Source: Cupriavidus alkaliphilus
GTDB lineage: Bacteria; Pseudomonadota; Gammaproteobacteria; Burkholderiales; Burkholderiaceae
Direction of reading: 5' to 3'
Length of the DNA stretch: 64,000 nucleotides
Assembly (NCBI RefSeq): GCF_900094595.1
Contig: NZ_FMAD01000006.1
Span: 62,001-126,000, forward strand
Part shown: positions 1-7,317 of the stretch, piece by piece
How the letters are laid out: each line of letters starts with the position of its first letter
Numbering within the stretch: the stretch's first letter is position 1
Made by a program: the position numbers and the translations under genes
Notes under the pieces: generated by a model
The model's database searches: none
Told to the model about the DNA's origin: nothing
Seen by the model: only the letters and a program-made list of their open reading frames with translations

Positions 1-187
1 CTTCCGTGAACGGGTCGAACTTGCCGGTGCGGGCACCGTCGGTGAAGGCATCGGCGTTGCCGACGCGATAGCTGTAGCCGTACTTGTCGCCAGCGTTGGC
101 GTTCACGCTGGCGGCCTGCGCGACACCGCCTGCGAGCGCGGCGGCAAGGGTGGCGGCGGTGATCAGGGTCTTGGCGGTCTTGGTCAT
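1..187 (-). CDS. Exported DPFTEGAR-repeat protein, copy A (3' end outside window)
   Basis: Only the first 62 codons are inside the window. The protein starts MTKTAKTLITAATLAAALAG and shows a typical Sec signal peptide with an AQA-like cleavage site around residue 24-26, followed by a KYGYSYRVGNADAF segment and the first units of a short repeat (FTDGARTGK, FDPFTE). It is almost identical to copy B at 1422-1808, so it is presumably a small periplasmic or secreted protein of about 125 residues built from DP[FY]T[ED]GARxGK units. The function of this kind of repeat protein is unknown to me. It has the same promoter and operator layout as copy B, which suggests shared control by the TetR-type repressor encoded next to it. 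Confidence 0.75.
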   Translation of the reverse strand, partial: MTKTAKTLITAATLAAALAGGVAQAASVNANAGDKYGYSYRVGNADAFTDGARTGKFDPFTE

Positions 188-266
188 GATGGGCTCCTGG
201 GTGCGATGGTTCGGTATCGCGTCAATTCGGTATCAGTGGCTGTTGCAGTCTTTCTTCCGATTCCGC

Positions 267-284
267 ATCTATCAGTAGATAGAT
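267..284. promoter_or_regulatory. Operator-like palindrome in leader of copy A
   Basis: ATCTATC-AGTA-GATAGAT is a perfect inverted repeat lying about 80 bases upstream of the copy A start, inside the predicted transcript leader. It shares the TATC/GATA core with the palindromes in the three promoters of this circuit and matches in position the palindrome at 1891-1908. It is read as a secondary binding site for the TetR-type repressor at 584-1150. Confidence 0.5.
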
Positions 285-385
285 AACCGGTCTCAAAAAA
301 ATGACCGCTTCCGGTCGTGCAATGGGACCGCCGTGTGCCGCCTGGTCTTGCTTGTTGGTGGCGGTGCAGCGCTTCCATGGACTGG

Positions 386-414
386 ATACTATCTACTGCT
401 AGGTAGAGAGTCAA
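386..414 (-). promoter_or_regulatory. Promoter of copy A with operator in the spacer
   Basis: On the minus strand TTGACT (409-414) and TAGTAT (386-391) are separated by exactly 17 bases. The spacer and its edges carry an imperfect palindrome, CTATCTAC-tgctag-GTAGAGAG on the plus strand (389-408 plus edges). The same layout recurs at 2009-2037 for copy B and at 1157-1185 for the tetR-type gene, which supports it being a repressed promoter. The start of transcription would lie near 378, leaving a leader of about 190 bases. Confidence 0.55.
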
Positions 415-516
415 GGAAAAACGTTTCTATGGGTGCGATAGTCATTCCCGATGAAGCGTTAAGTTCTTGTTTTTGAACCAGCTTTCTGGATCGGCGTGGC
501 CATGCCGCAGGCAAAT

Positions 517-551
517 AAAAAAACCGCCATGCGGCTTGCGCCACACGGCGG
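517..551 (-). terminator. Rho-independent terminator after the TetR-type gene
   Basis: Read on the minus strand, a 12-bp stem (540-551 with 524-535, mostly GC with two G-U pairs) and a 4-base loop are followed directly by a run of seven T (517-523). It lies about 33 bases beyond the stop of the TetR-type gene and also separates it from the copy A promoter. Confidence 0.8.
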
Positions 552-583
552 CTTCAGACGCGCCACTGATATCGCGCGCAAAT

Positions 584-1150
584 TCAACCGGATACGGCCG
601 CCATCAGGGTGTCGGCGGCGGCTTCAACACGGTCCGACGTGCCGAACAGGCGTGCCGCGATCAGCCCGCTCTGCAGCGAGCCGAATACCACCTGTGCCAG
701 CCGCGCCGGCGGTACCGGGAACGGCGTGCTGCGATAGGGCTGGGCCCGCTCCAGCAGCCCGGCCAGCCATTGCTCGTTCAGCAGGAAGAAGCCCTGCAGC
801 ATCTTGTGCACGGATTCTGGCAGGCACAGCGTCTCGGTCGACAGCATGCCGCACAGGCAGATCTGGTCCGAGCCGCAGCTCGCGCGGAATGGCGCGAGGT
901 AGATGGCAGCCTGCTCGGTGACCGGCAGGCTGGTGTCGATGGCGTTGATGCGTTCGGCCAGGCGGGCGCTGTATTCCTTCACCGCTTCCTGGACCAGGTC
1001 TTCCTTGGTCGGAAAGTAATAGTGGATGCTGGAGGTCTTCACGCCCACGAGCTCCGCAAGGTCGCGGTAGCTGAAGCCGTTGAAGCCGCGCCGGCGGATC
1101 AGGATCAGGGTGTGCTCGAGCAATTGCTCGCGTACGGATTGGGTCTTCAT
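584..1150 (-). CDS. TetR/AcrR-family transcriptional repressor
   Basis: The 188-residue protein has the classic TetR layout: an N-terminal helix-turn-helix (residues about 10-50) containing FSYRDLAELVGVKTSSIHYY and FPTKEDLV, then an all-helical ligand-binding C-terminus with several cysteines (CGSDQICLCG around residues 105-114). TetR proteins repress promoters until a small ligand binds. The length is normal for the family. The ATG at 1150 is the natural start, because the HTH begins at the usual distance from it. The start codon sits immediately beside a palindrome-bearing promoter (1157-1185), so the gene probably represses itself, and the same motif upstream of the two repeat-protein genes makes these its likely targets. 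The ligand is unknown. Confidence 0.88.
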   Translation of the reverse strand: MKTQSVREQLLEHTLILIRRRGFNGFSYRDLAELVGVKTSSIHYYFPTKEDLVQEAVKEYSARLAERINAIDTSLPVTEQAAIYLAPFRASCGSDQICLCGMLSTETLCLPESVHKMLQGFFLLNEQWLAGLLERAQPYRSTPFPVPPARLAQVVFGSLQSGLIAARLFGTSDRVEAAADTLMAAVSG

Positions 1151-1156
1151 GCAAGC

Positions 1157-1185
1157 AGTTTATCTACGCGAAGATAGACGCTCAA
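1157..1185 (-). promoter_or_regulatory. Autoregulated promoter of the TetR-type gene
   Basis: On the minus strand TTGAGC (1180-1185), a 17-base spacer and TAAACT (1157-1162) form a sigma-70-like promoter. The spacer carries the near-perfect palindrome TATCTACGCGAAGATA (1161-1176, plus strand), related to the operators of copies A and B. Transcription would start at or within a base or two of the ATG at 1150, so the mRNA may be leaderless. Confidence 0.55.
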
Positions 1186-1247
1186 GTTGAAATGCCCCGG
1201 GGCTGGGGTAATTCCCTAGCCTCGGGGCACTGTGCACTACATGGGCG

Positions 1248-1349
1248 TTAGCCAGGCAGGACCTGCGCGGCGAAGGTAATCATCGAGCCACTCGTCACGC
1301 AAAGTACCAGCCATCCGCCAACTAACAGGATGCTGTCACGCAAACTCAT
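1248..1349 (-). CDS. Small hydrophobic protein, 33 residues
   Basis: A short open frame starts MSLRDSILLVGGWLVLCVTS and ends in AAQVLPG. One hydrophobic segment spans about residues 7-30, so it would be a single-span membrane peptide. A GGAG lies 7-8 bases upstream of the ATG, a good ribosome binding site. It lies downstream of repeat-protein copy B on the same strand (73-base gap) and upstream of the TetR-type gene, so it may be cotranscribed with copy B and respond to the same signal. I recognise no family. The call rests on the ribosome binding site, the hydrophobic composition and the position, and it could still be chance. Confidence 0.42.
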   Translation of the reverse strand: MSLRDSILLVGGWLVLCVTSGSMITFAAQVLPG

Positions 1350-1421
1350 GATGGACTCCATCGGACGGCGGCCACGGGCCGCCATCGTAAGTTGTGGGCC
1401 GCCGGCCGGTGCCGGCAGCAA

Positions 1422-1808
1422 TCAGGCCAGGGCGCCGTCGGTATAGGGGTCAGCCTTGCCGACGCGCGCACCGTCCGTGTACGGGTCGAAGCTGCGGGCC
1501 GGCTCGGACGAGACGCCGGTGCGGTCCAGGCCCGCCACGGTGCGGAAGCCATCGGTGTACGGGTCGGTCTTGCCGACGCGTGCGCCTTCGGTGAACGGAT
1601 CGAACTTGCCGCTGCGCGCGCCTTCCGTGAACGGGTCGAACTTGCCGGTGCGGGCACCGTCGGTAAAGGCATCGGCGTTGCCGACGCGGTAGCTGTAGCC
1701 GTACTTGTCGCCGGCGTTGTCCTGCACGCTGGCGGCCTGCGCCACACCGCCGACGAGCGCGGCGGCAAGGGTGGCGGCGGTAATCAGGGTCTTGGCGGTC
1801 TTGGTCAT
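1422..1808 (-). CDS. Exported DPFTEGAR-repeat protein, copy B
   Basis: This 128-residue protein has a Sec signal peptide (MTKTAKTLITAATLAAALVG, cleavage near AQA-A at about residue 26), the segment GDKYGYSYRVGNADAF, and then five or six short repeats: FTDGARTGK, FDPFTEGARSGK, FDPFTEGARVGK, TDPYTDGFR, FDPYTDGARVGK, ADPYTDGALA. One diverged stretch (TVAGLDRTGVSSEPARS) interrupts the series. Acidic and glycine-rich DP[FY]T[DE]GAR units of this type occur in small exported proteins of Burkholderiales; no biochemical role is known to me. It duplicates the gene cut by the left edge, and the duplication includes its promoter and palindromes. Control by the adjacent TetR-type repressor is likely. Confidence 0.8.
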   Translation of the reverse strand: MTKTAKTLITAATLAAALVGGVAQAASVQDNAGDKYGYSYRVGNADAFTDGARTGKFDPFTEGARSGKFDPFTEGARVGKTDPYTDGFRTVAGLDRTGVSSEPARSFDPYTDGARVGKADPYTDGALA

Positions 1809-1890
1809 GATGGGCTCCTGGGTGCGATGGTTCGGGATCGCGTCAAATTCGATGTCGGTGGCTATTCGGCGGGTCGCTTTTCAGTCTCGC

Positions 1891-1908
1891 ATCTACTAGT
1901 AGATAGAT
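1891..1908. promoter_or_regulatory. Operator-like palindrome in leader of copy B
   Basis: ATCTACTAGTAGAT (1891-1904) is a perfect 14-base palindrome extended by AGAT. It lies about 83 bases upstream of the copy B start, matching the site at 267-284 of copy A, and shares the TCTAC/GTAGA core of the promoter operators. Confidence 0.5.
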
Positions 1909-2008
1909 TGCCGGGCCTGAAAAAATGACCGCTCAGGTCATGCAATGGAATCGCCACATTTCCGTGCCTTCTTGCTTTCGTTGGCAGTGCAGCGGTGCCA
2001 TGGACTGA

Positions 2009-2037
2009 ATGCTATCTACTGATAGGTAGATAGTCAA
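2009..2037 (-). promoter_or_regulatory. Promoter of copy B with operator in the spacer
   Basis: Minus-strand TTGACT (2032-2037) and TAGCAT (2009-2014) are 17 bases apart. The palindrome CTATCTAC-tgatag-GTAGATAG (2012-2033) fills the spacer, so repressor binding would exclude RNA polymerase. A second short inverted repeat, CTATCG-AAG-CGATAG (2050-2064), lies just upstream, between this promoter and the divergent hydrolase gene. Confidence 0.58.
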
Positions 2038-2145
2038 GGAAAAAGATTTCTATCGAAGCGATAGCCGCCCCGCGCTAGCCATGGAAAAGCGCTTCGGAAT
2101 GAACAATTCTTCACTTGCAGGGCCTGGGCTGCTAGCCTGAAGAAG

Positions 2146-3090
2146 ATGAATCCTGACCCCCGCCCTCCTTCTCAAAGCGCGCGTCACCGCTGGCTGGCTG
2201 CGGCGGCAGGCTTAGCCGTGGCGGCCGGGGTCGCGCGACATCTACTGTTTCGTGCGCTGGAGCGCAAAGCCTTTGTCACGCCAACGGATGAGACAAGCCG
2301 CGCGGAACCACCCGACAATTCCGCCCCTAAGGTGCGGCACGCCACCTTCGCCAGCGGCGACCGCATCCTGCACGCGGCCTTCATGCCGGTGGCAGACCCC
2401 GAAGCCCCGGCCCTGATGGTGTGCCATGGCGACAACGAATGCCTGCCGGACTGGGCACCGGTGCAGGCGATGCTGGCCGATGCGGGCATCGCCTCGTACG
2501 TGTTCGATTACAGCGGCTATGGGCGCAGCACCGGACGGCCAAGCGTGCGTCGGCTGCGGCAGGATGCACGGGTTGCCTATGGGCAGTTCATCGCCGCCAC
2601 GCCGCAATCGAAACGGCGCGTGGTGCTGGGACATTCGCTGGGCTCAGGCATCCTGCTCGATGTGGCGCGGCGTTTCGAGCCGCAGCCGGATGGCTATGTG
2701 ATAGCCGCGGGCTTCAGCTCGGCGCGGCTGGCCGCGGTGCAGACCGGGCGCATCCCCGCATGGGCCGCGTGGCTGCTGCCCGATCCGTGGAACAACGCAG
2801 CGCGCGCGAGCAAGCTGGAACGGCCGCTGCTGGTAGTGCACAGCCGTGACGACGTGGTCATCGTGCCGCCCCACGCGGAACGCGTGGCAAGCGCTGCCAG
2901 GCATCTGCATGCGCTGGTCATGCACGAGGCCATGCCACACGATGCGGCCATATTGCCGGAGCATATCGACACCTTCTGGCCGCCGATCCTGCGCTTCATG
3001 CACGCGCAGGCGACGGGTCCGGAAGCGCCATCGCAGCAAGCGCGCGATGCCGGCCCCATCGATGGCCGATCACATGGCCGATTAATCTAA
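2146..3090 (+). CDS. Alpha/beta-hydrolase with N-terminal membrane anchor
   Basis: The 314-residue protein opens with a basic and then hydrophobic segment (about residues 15-36) that looks like an uncleaved signal anchor. A serine hydrolase domain follows: an oxyanion-type HGDNE segment (about residues 94-98), the nucleophile elbow GHSLGSG (about 166-172), an acid in HSRDDVVIV (about 232-240) and a late histidine in MPHDAAI. This resembles BAAT/BEM46-type hydrolases, whose substrates cannot be inferred from sequence. GAAGAAG immediately before the ATG can serve as ribosome binding site. The gene is divergent from repeat-protein copy B, and the operator at 2012-2033 is close enough that shared control is possible. 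The C-terminal 30 residues look unstructured. Confidence 0.8.
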   Translation: MNPDPRPPSQSARHRWLAAAAGLAVAAGVARHLLFRALERKAFVTPTDETSRAEPPDNSAPKVRHATFASGDRILHAAFMPVADPEAPALMVCHGDNECLPDWAPVQAMLADAGIASYVFDYSGYGRSTGRPSVRRLRQDARVAYGQFIAATPQSKRRVVLGHSLGSGILLDVARRFEPQPDGYVIAAGFSSARLAAVQTGRIPAWAAWLLPDPWNNAARASKLERPLLVVHSRDDVVIVPPHAERVASAARHLHALVMHEAMPHDAAILPEHIDTFWPPILRFMHAQATGPEAPSQQARDAGPIDGRSHGRLI

Positions 3091-3235
3091 CGTAGAGTCC
3101 CGCAAGCGGCAATCATCCTTGTGGGCGAGGCGCCACGGCCAAGTGCCCGAGGGACGCTTTCGCGAATTCTTGTCTATATTTGTCCTCATGGCGAAAGCCC
3201 GCAAACTCGCTGTTGACAGCACTGGAGGTACTGCC

Positions 3236-3520
3236 ATGCGTTGGCTTGCAAACTTGTTCAGTCCGCCGACCCCGGAAAAAATCGCCGAAAGGGAACTGCA
3301 AGACATGAGGCTGACGCTATTCCAGGCCGAACGGCGCTTGCTCGAGGCACAGATGCAGGTCGCCTACTACCGCGACATGGTGGCCTTCCTGGAAGATGTC
3401 GCGGCCAGGGGCGTGGAAGACGTGGTCGACAAGCGCCGCGCCACACCGCCCGCCATGCCCGAGCTGCCGGCGCGCACGCCCGGCCTGACCACGGTGCCGA
3501 TCGTTCCGTCCGCGGCCTGA
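3236..3520 (+). CDS. Small conserved coiled protein, unknown function
   Basis: The start is set at 3236 because a clear GGAGG (3224-3228) sits 7 bases upstream; an in-frame start further upstream would add residues with no such site. The 94-residue product begins MRWLANLFSPPTPEKIAERE and has a charged helical middle (LTLFQAERRLLEAQMQVAYY) likely to form a coiled coil, followed by a proline-rich tail. There is no signal peptide or transmembrane segment. I recognise no characterised family. Confidence 0.65.
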   Translation: MRWLANLFSPPTPEKIAERELQDMRLTLFQAERRLLEAQMQVAYYRDMVAFLEDVAARGVEDVVDKRRATPPAMPELPARTPGLTTVPIVPSAA

Positions 3521-3641
3521 AGCGGACCCCATGCCGCGGCGCGTGCCCCGGGCATGCGGCAAGGCAGGTCCGGACCTGTGCGATACTCGCGCTGCCTGAC
3601 GCCCCCGTGGCGCAGGCAGACCACCCACAGGAACCGGCCCC

Positions 3642-4334
3642 ATGAGCGAACTGCTGCCCGCGATCGAAATTGAAACCGCGCCCAATCCCGGCTGCGCCGT
3701 CATATGGATGCACGGACTGGGCGCCGATGGCGGCGACTTCGCCCCGGTAGTGCCCGAGTTGCGGCTGCCGGCCGCACCCGGCGTGCGCTTTATCTTCCCG
3801 CATGCCCCGGCGATACCGGTGACCTGCAATGGTGGCTATGTCATGCCGGCATGGTATGACATCGTTTCCCTCGATCAGGCAGGCCGGCGCGCCGACGAGG
3901 CCGGCATCCGCGCATCCTGCGAAGCCATTCGCGCGCTGATCGCACGAGAAAATGCGCGCGGCATCCCGAGCGGGCGCATCGTGCTGGCAGGCTTCTCGCA
4001 AGGCGGCGCCATCGCCTACACCGCCGGGCTGACCCACACGGAGCCGCTGGCCGGCATCGTTGCGCTCTCCACCTACATCCCCGCACCCTCGACGCTCGCC
4101 GCCGAAGCCAACCCGGCCAACGCCGCCACGCCGGTGTTCGCTGCCCATGGCACGCAGGACGACGTGGTGCCGCTGGCCATGGGCGTGGCCGCACGCGATT
4201 TCGTGCAGGCGCGGCCGAATCCGGTGACGTGGCACACCTATCCGATGGGCCATGCGGTCTGCCTGGAAGAGATTGCCGATATCGGCGCATGGCTGGCTTC
4301 GCGCTTTGCGCAAGCCGGCGCCACGCCCGCCTGA
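3642..4334 (+). CDS. Carboxylesterase / phospholipase, alpha/beta-hydrolase_2 family
   Basis: The 230-residue protein matches the short carboxylesterase family typified by Pseudomonas EstB and yeast/human acyl-protein thioesterase. Visible landmarks are WMHGLGADGGDF (oxyanion region, residues about 23-34), the YDI motif before the helical lid, the nucleophile elbow GFSQGGA (about 114-120), an aspartate in HGTQDDVVP and a histidine in YPMGHAVC. It hydrolyses short acyl esters in the cytoplasm; the natural substrate is not predictable. The length is typical. The next gene starts 57 bases downstream on the same strand, so the two may be cotranscribed. Confidence 0.88.
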   Translation: MSELLPAIEIETAPNPGCAVIWMHGLGADGGDFAPVVPELRLPAAPGVRFIFPHAPAIPVTCNGGYVMPAWYDIVSLDQAGRRADEAGIRASCEAIRALIARENARGIPSGRIVLAGFSQGGAIAYTAGLTHTEPLAGIVALSTYIPAPSTLAAEANPANAATPVFAAHGTQDDVVPLAMGVAARDFVQARPNPVTWHTYPMGHAVCLEEIADIGAWLASRFAQAGATPA

Positions 4335-4391
4335 TCGCCTTCGACATGACCACGACCGGCCCGCTGCGCCGGTCCGCACCCAGCTGCAAGC

Positions 4392-4760
4392 ATGACCCTC
4401 GCCCCACCCCGCCGGATCGATTTCAATACCCGCAAGGCGCTGCTGTTCGCGCTGGCCGCGGAGCGCCTGTCGGCCTACTACGAACACCGCAAGTGGATGA
4501 CCGACGCCCAGGGCGCCACGCTGGCGGGTGAATGGCTGTCGCGCTCGAAGCTGCGGTTGCCGCTGTCGGAACGGCGCCTGCTGTCCGAACTTAGCGACCA
4601 GTTTGCGCGGCAGCTCGCCGAGACCCTGTCGCGCGAAGCCGGCCTGTACGCCGCGCACGAAATGATGGAAGCGCTCGACCCGAACTACCAGTCCGCGTTC
4701 GCCTACGACATGCTCGAGGAATGCGAGCGGCTGCTGCACGAGCACGGCGTCACGGAATAA
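4392..4760 (+). CDS. Hypothetical helical protein
   Basis: This 122-residue frame begins MTLAPPRRIDFNTRKALLFA and is predicted mostly helical, with regularly spaced Leu, Ala and Arg and no signal or membrane segment. It follows the carboxylesterase gene by 57 bases. I recognise no family. Support comes from steady coding character over the whole frame and lack of a better frame on either strand. Confidence 0.6.
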   Translation: MTLAPPRRIDFNTRKALLFALAAERLSAYYEHRKWMTDAQGATLAGEWLSRSKLRLPLSERRLLSELSDQFARQLAETLSREAGLYAAHEMMEALDPNYQSAFAYDMLEECERLLHEHGVTE

Positions 4761-4860
4761 GGACGAAGCCGGCAAGTCGGCAGCGTTTGCAAAGGTTGAC
4801 AATCGCCCGGCGCACGCGCGCTTAAACTGCGCGCACTGATGACGCCCCACTGTCCGTACC

Positions 4861-5106
4861 ATGGAACGCAAGCACTGCCTGGCCTGGATTGCGCTGAGCA
4901 TGATCGCAGCAGCCTTGCTGACGCTGCTGTGCCTGGTCCTGAACGACCACGCCGAAACCCAGGCGCAGAAGCGCGTCGAGCAAATGGCTGTCCGCGTCAA
5001 GCCGGCGGGCGCTGGCCTGATCCAGGCCAATGCCCCCTCACCTTCGTCGCAACGACCCCAGCCGGTCCGGCATCCCGAGCGGCTGCAGCAGGCCAGCGCG
5101 CGCTGA
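4861..5106 (+). CDS. Small single-span membrane protein
   Basis: The 81-residue product has a strong hydrophobic segment at about residues 8-27 (LAWIALSMIAAALLTLLCLV) followed by a short polar, proline- and glutamine-rich tail, so an N-in/C-out membrane protein is likely. A TTGACA (4796-4801) upstream could be part of a promoter, but the matching -10 is poor. There is no convincing ribosome binding site, and an overlapping frame starting at 4839 also exists, so the gene call is moderate. Confidence 0.5.
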   Translation: MERKHCLAWIALSMIAAALLTLLCLVLNDHAETQAQKRVEQMAVRVKPAGAGLIQANAPSPSSQRPQPVRHPERLQQASAR

Positions 5107-5254
5107 GCCAGCGCAGGCGCGCCCCGGCCCGCAACTTCAGAACGACGACCAGGTAGTTAAGAAGGATTGCGATGCAGGCCGGAGCGCGGGCTTGAGTGTA
5201 GACGCGCGCTCTCCCGGCGACTGCAAAGAATTGACAACGCCCCGGTCCGTGCGG

Positions 5255-6382
5255 TCATGCATCCTGTGCGGGCCATTGCAGCCCTGCCGCAGCAGCCAGC
5301 GCCTGGTAAGACGTCGCCAGGTGATAGGGCGAGGTCGACGGCATCTCGGCGCGCACCACGTCGCCCGTCGGCGCCACGCACTCATGCCAGCCTTGCGCAG
5401 ACAGGAAACGGTTGCGGAACTGCGCGGCCCAGTCAGCCAGCGTGGCCAGCGACTGCGCCGAGCCTTCCACTGCCAGCGCGCGCGCGAACTCGGTCTGTGC
5501 CCAGATGCGTTCGGTGCCGTCGAGCTGAGCGCCATCCGCCTCCAGCGCCGCGCAGACACCCAGCGTGCCCGCCGCCACGCCGTGCCGCTGCGCGAACGCG
5601 AAAGCGCGGCGCAGGGCATCCGATAGCGGCAGATCGCCAAACAACGCCGGCCTGCCAGCCACCAGCGAGAACCATTCGAACTGGTGCCCCGGTTCGATGC
5701 GGTTGTCCGCGCTGCCTTGCGGCAGTTCCGCTACGCAGCCACTGGCGGAATCGACAAAGCGCTCGTGCACCGCCATCGCAATTTCGCGCAGCCGTTCCGC
5801 ATACCACTCGTCGCCGGTGGCATCCAGCGCGGCCAGGTAGGCCTCGGTCAGGTGCATGATTGGGTTCTGCAGCACGCCCGCACCCTTGGGCCGGAAGTGC
5901 TCGGTCAGCGCGGCGTGGTACAGGCCCTGTCCGTCGGCGAAGCGGTCTTCGACGATATCGACGGTTTCATCGAGCACCTCCAGCGCATCCTCGTTGCCGA
6001 AGCGCGCGTAATACGCGGCGCAGGCGAAGATCACGAAGGCATGGGTGTAGAGGTCGCGGGTGCTGTCGAGCGGCGCACCGGCCGGGTCGACGCTGTAGAT
6101 CCACCCGCCCTCGCCATTGCCGAAATAGGCCTGCAGCGAGCCGAACAGCGTATCGGCGTGCGCCTGCTGCCCTGCCAGCGAGAACACGTACAGCTGGCGC
6201 GCGCACGCCATGGCGCGATAGCGCGATGGCGGCAGCGGCGCGGCGCTGCCGCCGTCGAGCGCTTCAAAGGGCAGCAACAGGTCGGGATTCCAGCCGGAGG
6301 CGGTCCACAGCGGCAGCACGACGGTGTCGTAATGCGCCGTCAGTGCGGCAATCCGTTGGTTGAGCTCGGGCGAGAGAGGCAT
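5255..6382 (-). CDS. N-acylglucosamine 2-epimerase-family (AGE) protein
   Basis: The 375-residue protein shows the (alpha/alpha)6-barrel features of the AGE/cellobiose epimerase family: the early PLWTASGWNPD segment, RDLYTHAFVIFACAAYY (about residues 110-126), NPIMHLTEAYLA, and the conserved GHQFEWFSLV near residue 240, where the family has the catalytic histidine. Members isomerise sugars or N-acyl sugars (N-acylglucosamine, mannose, cellobiose); which one applies cannot be told here. The start at 6382 is preferred; upstream in-frame codons give a cysteine- and arginine-rich stretch unlike the family. The gene stands alone between oppositely oriented small genes. Confidence 0.85.
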   Translation of the reverse strand: MPLSPELNQRIAALTAHYDTVVLPLWTASGWNPDLLLPFEALDGGSAAPLPPSRYRAMACARQLYVFSLAGQQAHADTLFGSLQAYFGNGEGGWIYSVDPAGAPLDSTRDLYTHAFVIFACAAYYARFGNEDALEVLDETVDIVEDRFADGQGLYHAALTEHFRPKGAGVLQNPIMHLTEAYLAALDATGDEWYAERLREIAMAVHERFVDSASGCVAELPQGSADNRIEPGHQFEWFSLVAGRPALFGDLPLSDALRRAFAFAQRHGVAAGTLGVCAALEADGAQLDGTERIWAQTEFARALAVEGSAQSLATLADWAAQFRNRFLSAQGWHECVAPTGDVVRAEMPSTSPYHLATSYQALAAAAGLQWPAQDA

Positions 6383-6516
6383 GTTCAGGCGACAAGATCC
6401 GGCGCGGCAGCTGCCGCAAAGGCCGTATCTTGCCATGGCGCGCCCGTAATGCCTCATGGCATTTACCGCTCACACTTGCTAGCATCAATGCGCCTACCTG
6501 CGAACGGGAGACACCC

Positions 6517-6765
6517 ATGTCGACTTTGCCTCTCACGCTGACTGACAATCATCGCACCCTGGTGCTCCATGTCCTCGAGGACGGACCGGGCCAGTTCACC
6601 TGGCGCATCGTGATGGAAGAACGGTGCGGCGCCGCCGATGAGGACTGTACGGTCGCGGCACCGGGCACCTACCGGTCCTATGCTGAAGCCGAAGCCGCAT
6701 GCTGGGCCGCCGGCAACGGCATCCTGAACGGCCCGCGCGCCGCAGGCGAACTGCGCATCACCTGA
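6517..6765 (+). CDS. Small hypothetical protein, 82 residues
   Basis: It starts at an ATG preceded by GGGAG (6506-6510) with ideal spacing. The product, MSTLPLTLTDNHRTLVLHVL and onward, is soluble, with a VMEERCGAADEDCTVAAPG centre and an alternating beta-like pattern, and no signal peptide. I recognise no family. The ribosome binding site and codon bias support a real gene. Confidence 0.6.
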   Translation: MSTLPLTLTDNHRTLVLHVLEDGPGQFTWRIVMEERCGAADEDCTVAAPGTYRSYAEAEAACWAAGNGILNGPRAAGELRIT

Positions 6766-7005
6766 CACCCGCAAAATTTCGCGATCCACTTGCACTACGC
6801 GCCGCGTGACCTAGTCTGGAAGCGTGGCAGTGGCAACGCGGGCGATGCATTGCCCGCGATTCTTCGTTCCGGCCACGTCCCGGGCAGACCCTGCTGCCCG
6901 GTGCGCTTTTTTGCCACCTGCCTGTCATCTTCCTGGCCTTTACTGACCTGGTCGCCATGCCGCCCCAAGAAACGGGTACGGTGGCCAAGGCCGCAGGAGC
7001 ATGCA

Positions 7006-7284
7006 ATGGACAAGCCGGTCGTCACGCCCCAGCGCTTCGTTGAACTGATGAACGAACGCCTCACCAAGCACCCGCTGTTCCGCGAGGGCATGCGGGTCTA
7101 CGCCATTCCGCAGCACAGCGATCATCCGCGCAGCCTGGTCTGCGTGGGACCGCGCGGCACCGAATGCGTATGCGCCACCATCGAGAGCATCGTGCGCGGA
7201 GAATGCGAGGTCTTTCCCGACATCGGCCCGGACTGGCATCAACCGCCCCGGACCGCAACGCCGCCCGAGGTGCGGGCGCGCTGA
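7006..7284 (+). CDS. Small hypothetical protein, 92 residues
   Basis: The start is set at the ATG at 7006 with AGGAG (6995-6999) upstream; the frame is open for about 70 codons before it, but that part is cysteine-, arginine- and proline-rich and looks non-coding. The product begins MDKPVVTPQRFVELMNERLT, is soluble, and contains VCVGPRGTECVCATIES with three cysteines. It has no known family to my eye. It converges on the acyl-CoA synthetase gene with a hairpin between them. Confidence 0.6.
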   Translation: MDKPVVTPQRFVELMNERLTKHPLFREGMRVYAIPQHSDHPRSLVCVGPRGTECVCATIESIVRGECEVFPDIGPDWHQPPRTATPPEVRAR

Positions 7285-7290
7285 ATGGCC

Positions 7291-7310
7291 GCGGCGCCGT
7301 ATGGCGCCGC
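7291..7310. terminator. Hairpin between convergent genes
   Basis: GCGGCGCC-gtat-GGCGCCGC is a perfect 8-bp inverted repeat midway between two convergent stop codons (7284 plus, 7318 minus). It lacks a strong T run on either side, so it is a probable but weak bidirectional terminator. Confidence 0.5.
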
Positions 7311-7317
7311 TTGCATT

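Noticed and set aside
3258..5030. Minus-strand open frame of 590 codons antisense to three plus-strand genes
   Set aside because: Its product is Arg-, Gly- and Ala-rich low-complexity sequence without any domain, while the sense genes encode recognisable proteins with ribosome binding sites; long antisense frames are common in GC-rich DNA.
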